Source of the DNA: Welwitschia mirabilis
Lineage: Eukaryota; Gnetophyta; Gnetopsida; Welwitschiales
Assembly: GCA_051453625.1 (NCBI GenBank)
Contig: JBOZIK010000001.1
Coordinates: forward strand, 94,561,303-94,603,503
Length of the DNA: 42,201 nt
Reading direction: 5' to 3'
Shown here: positions 1-12,153 of the stretch, piece by piece
Layout: each line of letters starts with the position of its first letter
Position numbering within the stretch: position 1 is the stretch's first letter
Program-made: the position numbers and the translations under genes
Notes under the pieces: model-generated
Database searches by the model: none
Told to the model about the DNA's origin: nothing
The model's input: only the letters and a program-made list of their open reading frames with translations

Positions 1-2223
1 AGGATAATACTTATGAGGTTACGACACCAACTAATGGCATTCTAACTCAATATCTAACTACCCTTTAAAAATGTGTTGGTTCTACTTCAAGTTCTAAACA
101 TGACTAGGCTCAACACCATAGGCTTTTCTTTCACCTTGATATACCCCCAATACAGGTGACAGGTAGTACATGAGGTGGATGCGTTCTTATAAATAACCCC
201 TACTCTCTTAAAGCATCTCTAGATGATGTAACATGATCCACCAATGCCAAAGGCTCAAGATATTAAGTCAGAGTAAGTTCATACATGGATAGGATAGTAG
301 AGTGGTGATTACATCTAATTTTAAAAGTGTATTATAAAAAAAATACAATGCAACCCACCTTGATGATAAAAACCAAGTGTGGAGATGAACATTATTAGAA
401 TTATCATGATATAGCCCTATTTGATGAATACACCACAAAAATGCACACAAATAATTCTAAATAATGTGCATATTTAATGGATTATTACCTACTTATAGTA
501 ATTTTAATCATCATTTAGTTTGTTGTATAGAAACAACCATGAAAAAAGCAAGCATATAAGAAAATTTCTATTTTCTAAGGTTATAATAATAAAACCTAGA
601 TAAAGGAAATATTCTCTTCTTTTTAATCTAAATAAAAGAAATGTTTTTTTCTTTTTCATTTAATAATGATAAAATATTTAAAATATATCAAATAACATCT
701 TAATAATGTACTTAAGAAACTAAAACATACCTAGAGCTATGCTAATCCTAAAAACATTCTTCCATGCTCATATGACAATCTTCATGAATTGGTGTAAAGG
801 AGGTAAATAAAAGAAAGTATAGCTCAAGCATAATTGTTAAATCTTTATCTAATATTCATATGGCTTCATTATAAATCAACAAGAAAAATGATAAGCTAGA
901 GACTATTTATGTTCCTTAAATTACTAAGATGAAAACTCTCATAATATGCACATTGAAAGTAAGTTATAGAAAAAGAGTAAATAGGTACTTCTACAAATAA
1001 ATATCACTTATAGGTAATTTAACTTAAGTTTACTAATACAAACATTTTTTATATACTCAGTTTCCCTATAAAACATTCTATAATAATTTTTGTACAATTT
1101 TAAACATTAAAATTTTTCAGTTCTAAGGAGATATCATAGTCTAAAAATTAATAATTAATTAATTATAAAGTAAAAAATAAATTATAGTAGTTTTTCATAG
1201 ACTAGAGAATAATAGGATCCTCAAAATCTAACTTAAACTAACTTGTTAACATTTAAGATTAAATACTATTAGCTTTTCTAAAATTATAGTCTTACTGCAC
1301 TACGCTAAAATGATCATAAGTTTTAAAATACTTTGAGTTTTTGAATGATTCAAGATGTTTCAGAAAGCCTATTTAATTTCCTATAAGTTAGGATGCTCAA
1401 GTTTGCAGATATATTAATAGATAGATATAGTAATGTAAATTACTTACTTACTAGTTTTTGCATTTATTTTATAATTATTTTAATAAATAATTTTTATTAA
1501 AATTTACCAATCACAAAATTTACTATTTTTACATTTTCACTTTCACAACATAATTTTATACTTAAAAAAATGTTTGACTAATTTGTATCCACTAATTAAA
1601 AAGATACAGTGTTTATCCTATGCCTCTATTTTGGAAATTTAATTTTTGCCATAATAGAAATATAATAAAGTTTTTACAACTACTTAAGTAATAACTTAGA
1701 TCAGTAAAATAATAGATATACTAATTAAATAATTATAGAATATCTTAACTAAGTTATCAACTCAAATCATTATAAAATATAAATCAAATGAATTAAAAAA
1801 AACCATTTACTATGAGCCTTGGGATTTTCATAAAAGAGTACTAGCCTAAATAGATTTTTGAGGATTAGACTTTGCCCCTAGTAAAATGCTTCTATTGTAT
1901 AATAGATTAAAAATATAATGATAAAATAAATATGGATACCCAAATTTTGTTTTACATTTACTATGAGCCTTTGGTCACTTATCCATAATCATCCATTAGA
2001 AATCCTCCTCTATCATCAAGTATAAGATACCCCTTGTATCTTACTATAATGTCTTAGTGAGAGTCAATGGGAGGGAATAATATTTTATAACATAATTGCA
2101 TAAAGTCCATAAATAATTCACTAATGCAATATTACATTATTCCAATAAGGAAAAGGGATCATATGGATAATAAGAGCTTACTTGAGAAGATTAGTAAGAA
2201 CTTAATAGTAGAAGATTGATGAA
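1..2223. other. Unassigned AT-rich DNA, possible LTR remnant at the left edge
   Basis: No reading frame resembles a known protein. The only feature of note is TATAAATA at 188-195 followed by a C-rich stretch (acccctactctc), which resembles the promoter region of a plant LTR, but no partner LTR or primer binding site is visible. The rest is AT-rich and featureless to me. An old retrotransposon origin is an inference. Confidence 0.3.
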
Positions 2224-2415
2224 NNNNNNNNNNNNNNNNNNNNNNNNNNNNNNNNNNNNNNNNNNNNNNNNNNNNNNNNNNNNNNNNNNNNNNNNNNNNN
2301 NNNNNNNNNNNNNNNNNNNNNNNNNNNNNNNNNNNNNNNNNNNNNNNNNNNNNNNNNNNNNNNNNNNNNNNNNNNNNNNNNNNNNNNNNNNNNNNNNNNN
2401 NNNNNNNNNNNNNNN
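2224..2415. other. Assembly gap (192 n)
   Basis: Run of undetermined bases. Reading frames crossing it are artefacts. Confidence 0.99.
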
Positions 2416-3789
2416 AACTCAAGATCATAAGACCACATTATTTAAGCTTGATAAGTGGTATGAGTAATAAGTAACATTGAAGTACAAAAAGAGATCATGT
2501 TTATGACTCATGCACCTAACTAGGATGAGTAGTATTCTTGCTTTAATTAGTAAGGTTAATTATGTGCATCATTCCCTCATGCTAGCTCTTTTTAATCCTT
2601 CATAAGCTCATAATTAAGTTTAATTTATTCAAGACATGCATCAAAACAATAAATGCACAAATCTCAAAATTATCATATGGCATAATGAAATAAACTCTTC
2701 AGCTCTAATAAATAGAGTAATGAGTATTCTAAAAACCAAATACCGTTATACATCTTAAAAACATAAAAGTCATGATAGAGTAAATATATTCATTTATCAT
2801 TCTTGGTCTTAAGTAAGAGTGAATGTACTTGTTCAAATGCTCATTTATTTCAAAATGCATAAAATCTATCAATCACATAACATAAGGAAGAAAACATTTA
2901 TTCATAATATAGTATGCATATCACATTTACCAAGAATCTAAATAAATAAATAAGATACAAAATATATTACTATGTCCTCTCAAAATTTTTAATTTACTAG
3001 TTTTATCATGTGATTTTAATTCCCCACATAATGGGATTATTGAATTTTAAATATCTGGATAGATTTTTCCATAAAAATGGTTTAACATAATTTTTATCAT
3101 TTCAATGGTAAATTATAAAGATTATGAACTAAGGTTAATTTAAAGTGACATATCATTTTGATAATAAATTTAAATAAGGATAATTAATCATTTGACTAAA
3201 ATCTTAATATACTTAATATTCATGTAAATAAGGTCTAAAAAATATGGGATATGATAAAATTAGCCTTCTAAATCATTTGGACTTATCCCCAAAAATTCTA
3301 AGTATTAGAATCTACCCAAAATGCCTTTAGATGCATCAAGGATTACATGTTTTCATAATCATCCCATCGGTTTCCATAATCATCAAAACTCCACATGAAA
3401 TTATTAAATGTCCTATGAAAATACTAAAAATAATCCATCACAAAAACATTAATACATACTTTATCATATATCTTATCCTATCTTAACCTTTAATCAATTA
3501 TAGGTTTTGATAATGATCATAGTAAATAAATAATATTAAATCATGTGTTAAAATCATATTAAAATTTTATATATTTCAAGTTTTCTTATTAAATCTCATT
3601 TAATTAATCAAATTATTAATTAACTCATTACTAAAGCTAATTAGCAAAGTAAGATTCGAACCTTGACATAACTCAACTGACCTGTCGCACCACCAATCAT
3701 GTAATAAAGATAAGGGTATTAAATGATAGTTTCATATGAAACCTAGATGTCTTACATATGGTACTTCAAAAATTTCAAATATTATTCTT
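2416..3789. other. Unassigned AT-rich DNA
   Basis: I see no gene or element here. On the minus strand near 3650-3670 there is GGTTCGAATCTT, which resembles a Pol III B box, but no correctly spaced A box was found. The right edge abuts the truncated 3' end of the minus-strand Ty3/gypsy fragment. Confidence 0.4.
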
Positions 3790-4330
3790 CTCCTCCATTT
3801 ATATTTAGAAATATATAATTGTCTATTTTTGAATAAGTAGTTATCTTGTGAGATTGTAAAGGTCTCTACACTTTGGCCTTCCTACAATAGATGAAATATT
3901 TCTTCAAAATATGGATTATCTAATAAATTTTTATTTAAGCATATGACAAGGTTGGAAGTTATCATGATAATAATCATATATCACTTTCAACTTATGGCAT
4001 CTACTACTTTTTTTTTTCTATATTCTAATAATATTTCTCCCTATCTTATTTATCTCATATTTAATAGTGATTACTTTTGAAAATATCTAAGCATTTATGA
4101 TTTACATTTAATAAGAATTTCCCTTTAAGTAAATAATTTCATCAAGCTTTTAGAGCATGCAACATAGCTAACAGTTCCTAATCATGAATTGGATAATTCT
4201 TTTCATAATGGTTTACTTTTGTGTACCTGTATACCACTATTCTTCCTTCATGGCTTAATACTACATCAATCCTTTGAGTAAAGGAGTCTAGAATAACTAT
4301 AAATTATTCATCCATATCTATGATCTTTAG
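3790..4330 (-). pseudogene. Ty3/gypsy RNase H remnant
   Basis: The minus strand shows a relic of the first RNase H block (the GIGAVLSQEG-type motif reads RIDVVLSHEGRIVVY near 4210-4260), then KNYPIHD and ELLAMLHALKA near 4140-4190. Next come NHKCL for the T-D-H-x-S-L block and VVDAIS-stop-K for the A-D-A-L-S-R-K block near 3985. In the first block the aspartate position reads L-D-S. The histidine-adjacent Asp is Asn (NHK instead of DHK), again a G-to-A change. Stops fall at the expected Trp and Arg positions. Downstream sequence to about 3790 still resembles the segment before integrase, then similarity ends. Confidence 0.75.
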
Positions 4331-4559
4331 AATAGGTGTTGACGTTAATAGAAGATTTATTCTCAAGAATGCTTCCTCACATCTAGGAGTGAAGTTAAAG
4401 GCTATCATGGATTTTATTAAGTCTATGAGTGAAGCTACTAATCAGGAGAAGCCTAAAATAAAACTTCTATAGAATGTTATCAATCCTACAAAAACTTAAA
4501 ACCCTATTACATTTTTTGGCTCAAGTATTCTCTTACTACTTGGATTTTTTTAAGGATCT

Positions 4560-5560
4560 ATTATATATAATTCCTTATTATATATAATTCCTATTCTTTG
4601 AATAGACTAGAATGTCATCCAAAAAAACTACTATAAATTTATTTAGATATGGTTAAAAACATCATTCATTAATCTTATAAAAGGTTGCTAACGTATTAAT
4701 AAGCTCAGATGGCATTATTACAAATTCATGGTGTCTATATATTATTTAAAATGTTAGTTTATGAATATCCTCTTTACTAATCCTTATTTGGTGGTATACT
4801 AAAATAAATTCAATTTTTTAAAAGAGTCTTACTCCTTGCAATTAATCTAAAAGGTTGTTAATTCTAGGAAGAGGATATTTATTTTTGAGAATGACCTCAG
4901 TTACTTGTCTATAGTTGATGCATAGTCTTAAGATGTTATCTTTCTCCTTAATAAATAGAAAAGAGGCACCCCAAAGAGATATGCTCAAGCAAATTTTTCG
5001 TTCTAATAAAGGTCATTTTAGTTAAAGTTTTAATTTTTGTAACTAAAAATCTATATGAGGCTCTAGCCACTAGTTGCAATTTTGGAATTAAGTTGATGGT
5101 GTACTCTTCTTTTCTTTTGGGAATTAGAGTTGTATTTTCTTTAAATACTTTACTAAATCATTATAGTTCTTTTGGGATAACATGTTGTAAATTTGTATTA
5201 TCTTATATGATAATTATCAAAAATAATTATTTTTGTATTACTACCTTTCTAATTTGTTTTGCAATGGCTAAGAAGATCTTCTTATTTTTTCCCTTTCTTT
5301 TAAGCATGCAGTCCCCAAATAAAGATGGAAATATTAGAGTTATTTGATGTAAGTTTATTTAAACATTGTAGCTAACTAGAAAAGACATCCATAAGATGGC
5401 TTCATAGCTACCAATAGTGAATATATAAAACTTATTTTTAAATTCATCCTATTTCATCTTATAAGAGGATGTTTTCTCCTATTGCTCCTATAGAGGATTT
5501 TAGCTCTTAAAAGAGAGAATTTTTAATTTTTAAAATAAGGAATGGGATATAACATTATTA
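4560..5560 (-). pseudogene. Ty3/gypsy protease end and reverse transcriptase remnant
   Basis: The protease-RT linker is seen at about 5320-5430 as a relic of the GMDWL motif (AILWMSFLVSYNV). RT starts near 5000 with [14 protein letters not shown], corresponding to the W-G-A-P-x-L-F-V-K-K-K-D-G block. It continues with LRLCINYRQ and [14 protein letters not shown]. The catalytic box FIVVFLDDILVYSKN lies at about 4590-4655 and keeps both aspartates. It is followed directly by RNase H at lower coordinates. In-frame stops include one at a position normally occupied by Gln (LLD-stop-LQG). The polymerase would copy element RNA in the cytoplasm; the frame breaks make this copy non-functional. Confidence 0.85.
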
Positions 5561-5747
5561 TAAGCACCATAATTGACTTAAAAAAAACTAAAAATGAGAA
5601 AGAAATCCTAGTAATTCTAAAACAGAAAGTTAGTTTAGTACTAAACCTATCTGAACCATGGAGTATACTCATTTTGTAGGTGGTCTTAGACATGGTTGTA
5701 TCTGAGTTTGATTCTAAGTAGAAGTTATGGTTCCAAATCCATTGAAT

Positions 5748-6470
5748 GGATAGTTTCTAGTGATGTGATCTTTTATCTTATATTTGTAATAGATGATGTT
5801 ACTTTTGAATTATTAATAAGAAGATTAATTTCTAATAGTAGTGATCCTTGTTGTTTGTTCTACTTGGTTCTTAGATCATCTATTATCTTATGCATCCAAA
5901 TAGGATTTATCTTTCCTATAAGAAACCTTCATGAATTTAAATTTTAAGGTATAGAGGATGATTTAGAATTTATTCCAATGGAAACACTAATGGGATACAT
6001 TTTTGAGAAATGTTTTTGATACTTCATAAGTTGCTAGAGATCTAAGTAATTCTCATCTAATGAGCACTTTCTAAATGTAGGAATTAAAATTCAACCCCTT
6101 GATCTTCAACAAGTCATCAAAAATAAACTTCTTTTTTAACTTCTTTATAAAAATCTCCTAAGTAATTCTATAATCAAAGTTTTATTAGCATCAAATCCAT
6201 CATGCTTGTGCATTCTAATGAAAAAGATAGTAGCATGAATGCATCTTATTTCTAGTGGTTTGTTTGGAAGGATGAAGTACTTTTCAATTTATTTAAGCAA
6301 TAACATAGCTTTCTCACTAGTTCCTACGTTATCCTCATAGATTTGTAAACAAATCATTTTTGTAATTTTGTTTTTTTCTCTTTATTTTACTATTGGGTTA
6401 TTCAATTACTTAAACAAGAATGCTTGAAGATTAGCTTCTATGTTTAGAAGCCTGATTTATAGAATTTGAA
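5748..6470 (-). pseudogene. Ty3/gypsy gag remnant with zinc knuckle
   Basis: The zinc-knuckle segment lies at about 5748-5795 on the minus strand. It reads as a CCHC motif (C-x2-C-x4-H-x4-C) in which all three cysteines have become tyrosine (YKYKIKDHITRNYP), while the histidine, the Arg-Asn and the final Pro remain. Each Cys-to-Tyr change is one G-to-A on the coding strand. Upstream, about 6000-6330, segments such as IEKYFILPNKPLEIRCIHAT fit the retrotransposon gag domain, where an acidic or aromatic start is followed by a conserved alanine-rich helix. Several frameshifts and stops interrupt it. In a working element gag would package the RNA; this copy cannot. Confidence 0.65.
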
Positions 6471-6856
6471 GACTAAGATATATAATAGGAGAAATTTATT
6501 CAAAAGTAGAAGGTTATTATAGTGAAACCTCCAGATCATGCTTTATTCGGTGGCTTGACTATTTTAAGCATAAAAGGAGTAAGTCAATTTTACTAAAGAG
6601 TTCTTGATTTTATGAGTGAACCTTATTTAGTTAATTTTTAATAGTATCTATTTAAGAATTTACTCGTTACTCTATGATTCTCCAATTTGTTTTGTATCTT
6701 CCTTTTGTGATCCCCTTTATCTTTGGGTTCTACTAGCCTTAAGTAGGTTTATTTTACAAAGGTCATTTTGTAACTATCATGATGATTGATTAATGTTTGA
6801 TAACTATTGAGGTTGATTGATAACTTACATTACTATCATAACTATTATAACTACCA

Positions 6857-8790
6857 GAAAAGCAAGTAGCTATGACATTAAATCTAGGCGATAAATAAGT
6901 GTGACATCAAGATTAGTAGGGGATTTTTATGATGATAGGTCTAAGAAGAGGAAAGTGTGATTTTAGGCCTGGGAAATAGGGAAGTATGACATCAAGCCTA
7001 GAAGTGGGTTTCTACAGTGTCAATCTTAAAAACAAGAAAGTGTGACATGATGTCTAAGGACAAGCAAGTATGATGTCAAGCCTAGGACTAGGTTTCTATG
7101 ATGATAGGCCTAGGAAGAAGTAAGTGTAACATTAGGCCTAAGGAACAAGCAAGTGTAATGTTAGGTCTAGTAGTGGATTTCCACAATGATAACCTTGGGA
7201 ATAGGTAAGTATAAACTCAATCCTAAGAAATAGGGAAGTATGACATTAGGCCTAGGGGATAAAGAAATATGACATCAAGCTTGGAGATAAGTTTCTATAA
7301 TAAGAAGCCTAGGAAGAGATTAGTGTGACATCGAGCTTAAAAATAGGCAAGTATAATGTTAGGCCTAGAAGTGGGTTTCTACAATAATAGGCCTAAAAAG
7401 AGGTAAGTATTATGTAAGGCCTAGGAAATAGGCAAGTATGATATCAGGCTTAAGAATGTATTTTTGTGATGATAGGCCTAGAAAAAGGCAAGTATGACAA
7501 TGAGCCTGAGGGATAGGTAAGTATGAGTTTAGACTTAGCAGTGGATTTTTAAGATGATAGGCTTAGGAAGAAGTGTGATGTCAGGCCTAGGGAATAGAAA
7601 AGTGTGACATTAGGCTTCTAGTATTACGCTAAAATTTAATGAAAAAATATGATGTTAGGCTTCAATTATGACATCAAACTTTAGCTTCCAAGTGTGATGT
7701 AAGCCTTTAAGTTTAACATTAGGATTTAGTTAATTAAGTATGACATCGTAATTCTATTGGCCAACTACAACATCAAGCCTTCATGAGTCAAGTGCAATGT
7801 TAAGCTTTAGTTTATAAAGTACAACATCAGGCTTATGTTGAACAAGTGTAATGTTCAGCTTTGGTCAGCTAAGTATGACATCAAGACTCCTAAAGAGTCA
7901 AGTGAAATGTTGGAATCCAGTCAGCTAGGTGTGATATTTAAGTTTCATTAGTCAAGTATAACATTAAGATTTAGTAAGCCAAGTAGGATATTGAGCTTCT
8001 ATTGAATAAGTGTGACACTAGACTTTAGTCAACCAAGTATGATGTCAAGCCTCAGGTAGTTAAGTATGACATTAGACTTTAATTAACCAAGTGTAACTTT
8101 AGGCTTTCATCGAGTAAATGCAATGTTAAGTTGTAGTTGATCAAATATGACATTAGGCCTCTACAGGGTTAACCATAATGTCAAGCTCCCATTGCCTAAG
8201 TGTAACATTAAGCCTTTAGTGGATTAAATGCTATGTGGGACTTTAGTTGGTTAAGTATAATATTAGAGTTCCACTAATCAAGTATAAAATCAAGCTTTAG
8301 TTAGCTAAGTATGATGTCAGGCTTCTGTTGGATAAAAGTAACATTAAGGTCTAGTCAATCAAGTAAGACATTAGGCTTATATTAAATAAGTATGAAATTA
8401 AGCTTCCCTTAATCAAGTATGATGTTGAATCTTAATTGGACTAAGTGTGGTGTTAAACTTTTATGAATTTAGTGCAACATCAAACTTTTATGATTGAGTA
8501 TGATGTCAGACTTTAGTTAGTTCAAGTGTGAAATAAAACTCTTATAGGTCAAGTGTAACATTAGAGTTCAACTACAATATCAGACTTCTATGACTAAGTA
8601 TGATATAGGACTTAAGTTAGCCCAAGTGTGGTGTCAGACTTCCATGGGTTAAGTGCAATGTTAGACTCCAAGTATGATGTTATACTTCTATGGCAAAGTA
8701 TAATGTTAGACTTTAATTAGTCTAAGTGCAATGTTGGACTCATATAAGCTAACTTTAACATTAGTTATTAAGACCATGAATGTGATGTTG
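6857..8790. repeat. Degenerate minisatellite, about 28-bp monomers in higher-order units
   Basis: About 65-70 monomers share the core AAGTRTGACATYAGGCYT. In the left part (about 6860-7620) two core monomers alternate with one variant monomer (GGTTTCTAYGATGATAGGCCT). This gives a higher-order period near 84 bp: similar monomers start near 7127, 7210, 7325, 7409, 7495 and 7576. In the right part (about 7620-8790) the monomers change to a TTTAGTTRGCCAAGTATGACAT type alternating with a CTTCYATTGR-GTCAAGTGTGACAT type, period about 27-28 bp each. The monomer length is not a multiple of three in practice and no frame stays open, so I read it as non-coding. It lies on the gag side of the minus-strand gypsy fragment, so it could be an untranslated-region repeat of that element or an independent satellite. 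Confidence 0.9.
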
Positions 8791-9328
8791 AGTTTATGAA
8801 CTATATTTTGAATAGGATATTTACCTTAGATTAACTAGACTATGGTTAAATTTCTATTGAAGTTGAAGAATCAGTTTTACACTAGATCTTTTACTATACA
8901 TAAGAATTGGACTTTTCATTTTTCTACTTATTTCATAAGTGGAGTGGTCTAATCCTCTTTTTTTTAAGGTGCTTTTATGTTTTACTACTTTTTCTTCTTG
9001 TTAAATCTTTTGTATTATTTTTTTGGCCTTTTCTTGATGGATTCCTTTTCTTACAAGTGACACTAGGGCATACCTCTTTTTAGTAGTATCTTCTTTGAAC
9101 TTCTTCTTTATCAACTTATTCCTCTCTATTGTTTAAGATACGACTTAGTGAATTTTTCCTTATCTTTCTTAGAATTTCACTAATGTTTGCTCTACTAAAT
9201 TACATATTTAAGAGAAGAATTATCAATCAAATTTTTCTTTGGTGTTTACTTTATATTTAGTTTGTCTTTGCAAATTTTCTTTTTTCTAGCTTTAACATCC
9301 TACTATCTTATACATCTTATGTAGAATA
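8791..9328. other. Unassigned T-rich DNA
   Basis: Plus-strand T-rich tract. The minus strand has short Lys-rich open stretches around 9000-9150 that match nothing I recognise. No promoter, RNA gene or mobile-element end is visible. Confidence 0.35.
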
Positions 9329-9600
9329 AGAAATATAGGCTTTTAAGGCAATTCTAAAATGCCTTGAAAGGTCTTAAAAAAAATGCCTTAAAAGCTTTTA
9401 AGATGTCTCTTCATAGAATTCTTTAAAAAACCTTGCCTTAAGGTGTTTTAAAAAAAACAAAAAGGCCTTTTAAAGAAATTTCCTGAAAACTTGCCTTAAA
9501 ATGCCTTTTAAGGCATTTCTTTAAAAAATCCTTTAAAATACATTTTGAGGTATTTTATCGAATAAATGCCTTAAAAGATGTTACCTTAGAAAAAATTATA
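9329..9600 (+). repeat. Left palindrome-rich arm of the putative TIR element
   Basis: Repeated AATGCCTTAAAA and TTTTAAGGCATT words occur in both orientations. The clearest hairpin is 9500-9517, with 8-bp arms AATGCCTT/AAGGCATT around a 2-bp centre. At least six GCCTT or AAGGC cores fall within 250 bp. Subterminal repeat clusters of this kind are typical binding sites for transposases of several plant DNA-transposon superfamilies; that role is inferred here. Confidence 0.7.
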
Positions 9601-10267
9601 AAATAAGTTAGGATTTTAAGTAGCATCATCAGGCCTCTAGATAAAGAAACTTGAAATAAAATCTAAATTAAATGAAATTCAAATATATAAAAATATAAGT
9701 AAAACATGGAATAGAGGTTGAGTATAAGTTATAGTTCAATTTAGATCTATTTTCCTCCACTCTTCTAAATGTCTAAACATTGTCTGAGCTTAGATGATGA
9801 TCAAAAACTAAGAGATTAAATTCACTAATAACTATCTACCCATCTATGACTTAAACTTAAGGAGCAAAGACATTTATGCCGAAACTAAATGCTTCTTATT
9901 GAAAGGATTTTTAATGGATAAAATATTAAAAAAAACTCATATAAATAGCCTATTTGAGGTCTTCACAATCACTAGAGATGAACAAAAAATAAAAAATACA
10001 TTAACACCTAAATAAACTAAGCAATGTGAAACATGCCCAAAACTAAACATCTATTGCCATTTTGATGACTTTATCATAAGTTGATGAAGAAAAACAAACT
10101 GAACATGGAAAAGCACTACACCAAGCATGCCTAACAAATTAATATGTTTTTAAAGGATTTATGACTTCATAGTCAAACATCTAAAACATGAAGAAAATTA
10201 CACACACAGCTTTAAAAAACTAGAAGAAGAAAGATAGCATGACTACCATACATACATTGCTCTAGAA
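9601..10267. other. Unassigned DNA inside the putative TIR element
   Basis: No recognisable coding segment. A short CA-rich tract (acacacac) lies near 10200. Nothing else can be supported. Confidence 0.35.
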
Positions 10268-10466
10268 GATTCTGTATTAATTGAGGATGCTGACAATCTA
10301 CAAGAGATAAAGACAAATCTTCTATATTAATTAAGGATGCTTACAATTTATAAGAGCTGAAGGTATATCCTTTTTACTAATTAAATATGCTGACATCTAA
10401 AAGAACTGAAGGTAGATCTTCCATATTAATTAAGGATGTTGACCATCTACAAGAGCTAAAGGCAGA
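10268..10466. repeat. 50-bp tandem repeat, four degenerate copies
   Basis: Copies begin at about 10268, 10318, 10368 and 10417. Each has the theme TTCTATATTAATTAAGGATGCTGACAATCTACAAGAGCTGAAGG. Single copies are mostly open in one frame, but the 50-bp period breaks that frame, so I do not call it coding. Confidence 0.85.
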
Positions 10467-11737
10467 TAAGGTGCCATTAGCATTTCAACTATTACACAGC
10501 ACAATACCAACTTATGATGAATAAAATACTATGAGAAAATTAATTTGTTTCAAAATGCTAAAATTCCTATGAAATCTATAAATGGCATGCCATCTAAACT
10601 AAAAATTTACAATGGTAAGGATGTGGAAATAGAGGTTAAGGCCTGACAATGGTATCGGTTTCATTTCATTCTACAAGTAATTAGAAGTATTTTTTAGCTT
10701 ATAGAGGCATGCTTATTGAGGAGGGAAAGGAGTATATGAATGGAAAAACTACTTTTTCTCCCTTCTTAACTGGTAGTTGGTAGGCTTTTATCTTCTATTA
10801 ATGTATTTTTCCTTTTTCTTTTTTTCCTTTTCCTCTTTTCTAATTTTTTCTAGGGAAACAATTGACTAATAATAAAAGAACCTTTTTCAATTTGATTCAT
10901 GTGGAAGATAAGTAAAGTAATGGAATATACCTAAAGAAACTTTTTTCTTCCAACTTTAAAAGGATTACTAAAGTTGAAAAATTACTCTTAAAGGTACTTG
11001 ATTATGTTTGTCTTTCAGTTTCAAATTGATAGAGTAATCTTCATGATTTTCAAGGTGCCCCAGATAATTAGAACCAATATTAATATAAGAAGAAAAAGAT
11101 TTTGAAAAAATATCTTAATTTTGTTTAGGTTCTTAGCCTTTTATATTTGAAAATGGTGAATTTTTTGGAAATATCAAAAGCACAAGATTGGAAGAGCTTG
11201 TTTAAATATAAAAATTACTATGAAACTTATACAACTAATGATAGATAGATTCTGTGTGAAAAAGGAACATCAAAAATGAGTTAAATATAAAGATAACAAG
11301 GATAGAAGTTCCTTTTAAATATGGAAATATTTCTTCTCTTAGATATAAGTAAGAAGGATACCTGCCAAAATAATACATAAGGGAAACCCAGAGTGCAAGT
11401 TCCAAAGGCATGTGCAAAGGTCATAAAGAGAGCTCACAAAAGATATAAGACTATCAAACTTAAAATTAAAAAGAAAATAAACTAAGAGAGAAAAAAGAAT
11501 TACAAAATTGAAATAATTAGGAATATAATACTAGATATGCATGTCTATAAAGAAAATAAAATGCATTTTAAATATCTTTACATAAATTGAAGTAAAAGGA
11601 AAGTATTATTCTCTAATGCAACTAGTATATCAGGTTTCAAGACATGTCATGACAAAAATAATGATGTGTTACCATATTAAAGGTGAAAAAGTCATTTGGC
11701 AACTAGAAACATTAACAAACTTTATCTTTAGATTTTA
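10467..11737. other. Unassigned DNA inside the putative TIR element
   Basis: No gene recognised. On the minus strand it would be downstream of the exon-like pair at 11738-12153, so part of it could be an old 3' untranslated region. A TGGTATCGG string at 10650 resembles a copia primer binding site but has no LTR or gag beside it. Confidence 0.3.
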
Positions 11738-12153
11738 CCCCTTCTGATTCTTTTTTTCTTTGTTTGATTCATTAGCCTTAGTATTTGGTGTTACCCCAGT
11801 GCCAACAACCTTCCTTTTTGTTGCTTTTTATTTCATCTATCAAATAACATTAGATGTTAACTCATAAGCAAATAGCATCCTAAAACATTGATATCCAATA
11901 GTTATGACTTTAAATCAATAATAAACATAATGAATTTAGAGTAATGTAAGATAGTGAGAACAACATGAACAAATCTTAAAATGGAATGAAAAAATTATTA
12001 TTTCTAATATCAATGAAAATAAAAGCATAAAATTTTCCTTAGATATTTCATGTAACTTAAGAGAAACAATCCAAGAGATGCTCAATACTATCCTTTGCAG
12101 GAGAAATAGTGCTAAACATTAAAGGATAAGAATATCGTAAAGCCATTTGTACA
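11738..12153 (-). pseudogene. Two exon-like segments of an unidentified plant gene
   Basis: Minus strand, higher coordinates first. A segment at about 12060-12153 follows a TTTTTAG acceptor-like site. It reads as peptide-like sequence (QMALRYSYPLMF, then SPAKDSIEHLLDCFS) to a TAA where Gln would fit, at a GTTACATG donor-like site. A second segment at about 11738-11832 follows TTTGATAG and begins ATG AAA TAA AAA GCA. It gives a Lys-rich tail (KATKRKVVGTGVTPNTKANE) and ends at a TAA. The two are separated by about 220 bp of AT-rich, intron-like DNA, and both junctions fall in phase 0. The composition looks like the C-terminal end of a host protein rather than a transposon product, but I do not recognise the family. 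The single stops could be Gln-to-stop decay. It could be a captured gene fragment or a resident pseudogene. Confidence 0.35.

Larger units (their letters stand above)
3790..6700 (-). mobile_element. Ty3/gypsy retrotransposon fragment, gag to RNase H
   Basis: Minus-strand order from high to low coordinates is gag, zinc knuckle, protease-to-RT linker, RT and RNase H, which is the canonical Ty3/gypsy order. The fragment stops near 3790, shortly after the segment that follows RNase H (a relic of the ADALSRK motif near 3980). The expected integrase zinc finger and catalytic core are not found below that point, and no LTR pair is recognised. It is therefore a truncated copy. Frameshifts and stops occur throughout. 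The style of the RT and RNase H motifs suggests a chromovirus-like lineage, but I cannot place it firmly. Confidence 0.85.

Noticed and set aside
3640-3680. Minus-strand GGTTCGAATCTT resembling a Pol III B box (tRNA or SINE)
   Set aside because: The nearest A-box-like string (AGGTCAGTTGA) is only about 15 bp away, too close for a tRNA or SINE promoter, and no cloverleaf can be drawn.
5093-5947. Plus-strand open frames at 5093-5347 and 5696-5947
   Set aside because: They are antisense shadows of the minus-strand gypsy protease, linker and zinc-knuckle region.
6857-8790. CRISPR-like array
   Set aside because: The units are contiguous degenerate monomers without distinct spacers, and the context is a plant nuclear genome.
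10268-10466. Protein with 17-residue repeats
   Set aside because: Single copies translate well, but the repeat period is 50 bp, not 51, so the frame shifts between copies.
10650-10661. TGGTATCGGTTT as a copia primer binding site
   Set aside because: Only 8 of 12 bases match TGGTATCAGAGC, no LTR end precedes it, and the nearest copia coding sequence is more than 2 kb away.
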